Assembly (NCBI GenBank): GCA_029204225.1
Contig: CM055106.1
Coordinates: 16,170,022 to 16,234,021, forward strand
Direction: 5' to 3'
Length of the DNA stretch: 64,000 nucleotides
Source: Diphasiastrum complanatum
Taxonomy: Eukaryota; Streptophyta; Lycopodiopsida; Lycopodiales; Lycopodiaceae
Shown here: one piece after another, positions 63,301-64,000 of the stretch
Layout of the letters: each line of letters begins with the position of its first letter
Numbering within the stretch: position 1 is the first letter of the stretch
The notes under the pieces: model-generated
Told to the model about the DNA's origin: nothing
Seen by the model: the letters and a program-made list of their open reading frames with translations, nothing else
The model's database searches: none
Position numbers and translations under genes: made by a program

Positions 63301-64000
63301 TAGAACACAAATGAGTGTAAATAGTTTGGAAGAAGAAACTCAAGAGCATTCACAAGTTTCTCTTTGCCAAACACATGACCTTTTGCCTCAATTACTCCTC
63401 CATGGCCTCCCTTAAAAACAAGGTGACCCTATTTTCAAGTCAAGCCCCCTTCACCATGGAGTCCTTTATTTTTTGCATTGTCTCTCCCACTCATGTTGAT
63501 GACTTTGCTCCTTTGGTGACTTTAGAGAGTTTTCAAACCTAAAATTTGTTCATGCTTAGTCTAGTTATCTTAGTCAAAATTGTAACATGTAATGGCTTCT
63601 TTGCATGGTGTGCCAATTTTAACTCATTAATTAGTCTTCTCTATATCTAGCCTTTATTAAATGGGGATGTCTCCATTAAGACAAATGAGTTTCATTTTGA
63701 ATTTGGAAACTCCTTTTGTATAATGTATATTTTGTCCATAATATATCAGCCTTGTTACCTACTGCCCATAAAAGACTTAAGGTTTAACATATTATTTCTT
63801 ACATTAGAAACAATATTCATCTATATGAATTCAATATCATCCAAATTCTCTTGGGATGTGTTTATTTTAGACGTGCATAAAGCACATTGCTTACAACATA
63901 TCACATATTGTATTCACATATGTACACTCTTAGGTCAAAGACCAAACTATGTACACGACGAGGCCACGGGTGAGGTTTCAGCTGATGCCCCAACTATGTT
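63301..64000. other. Unassigned stretch, possibly further LINE decay
   Basis: It follows the L1 remnant; I could not read further RT blocks, poly-A tail or target duplication before the window ends. Confidence 0.4.

Overview
The window looks like intergenic DNA from a seed plant with a large, retrotransposon-rich genome. I found no host protein-coding gene, tRNA or rRNA that I could support. Evidence for a plant comes from three sources: Ty1/copia elements primed by initiator-Met tRNA (TGGTATCAGAGC sites), Ty3/gypsy chromoviruses with a C-terminal chromodomain, and a tRNA-Asp-like primer site typical of the plant Tat/Athila gypsy lineage. L1-type LINE fragments are also present. The age and nesting of the elements would fit a gymnosperm or another large-genome plant, but the sequence alone does not settle the species.

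Layout, left to right. 1-4.4 kb is old degenerate sequence with a decayed copia RNase H on the minus strand. 4,383-9,339 is a complete-ended gypsy chromovirus (two LTRs, near-matching 5-bp target duplication) that has lost almost all of gag and carries several frameshifts. 9.3-12.9 kb holds little apart from microsatellites. About 12.9-17.8 kb is a minus-strand gypsy element whose gag start is fused directly to the broken RT end of a minus-strand copia element (17.8-22.6 kb). That copia element is in turn inserted in the gag of an older minus-strand copia (22.6-24.3 kb). The older element's 5' LTR sits in inverted orientation to a near-identical 3' LTR of a plus-strand relative (24.3-25.6 kb), which makes a long inverted repeat. 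A further LTR-like segment starts at 26,068.

About 28.2-35.6 kb is a Tat/Athila-like LTR region split by the one intact element of the window: a 6.15-kb copia (29,235-35,388) with an uninterrupted 1,322-residue gag-pol polyprotein, LTRs differing at 7 sites by eye plus one 4-bp gap, and a perfect TTTAT target duplication. Degenerate gypsy gag-protease follows (37.2-38.7 kb). A copia protease fragment (38.9-39.1 kb) is interrupted by a 5.4-kb LTR element with no coding capacity (39,139-44,547), which resembles a large retrotransposon derivative (LARD). Next come a minus-strand copia made of two unrelated halves (44.5-48.2 kb), a plus-strand copia gag (48.9-49.8 kb), a LINE remnant (51.4-51.9 kb), a (AG)n tract of about 170 bp, a copia RNase H plus 3' LTR (53.6-54.9 kb), a fold-back structure with a minisatellite loop (55.3-55.9 kb), several pyrimidine-rich minisatellites (59.0-61.0 kb) and a second L1 remnant (62.85-63.3 kb).

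Only the 29.2-35.4 kb copia could still encode a full set of retrotransposition proteins. The LARD-like element has a primer site, a polypurine tract and LTRs but would depend on proteins made elsewhere. All other elements are broken. All LTR boundaries, identities and counts were read by eye; no database search was possible.
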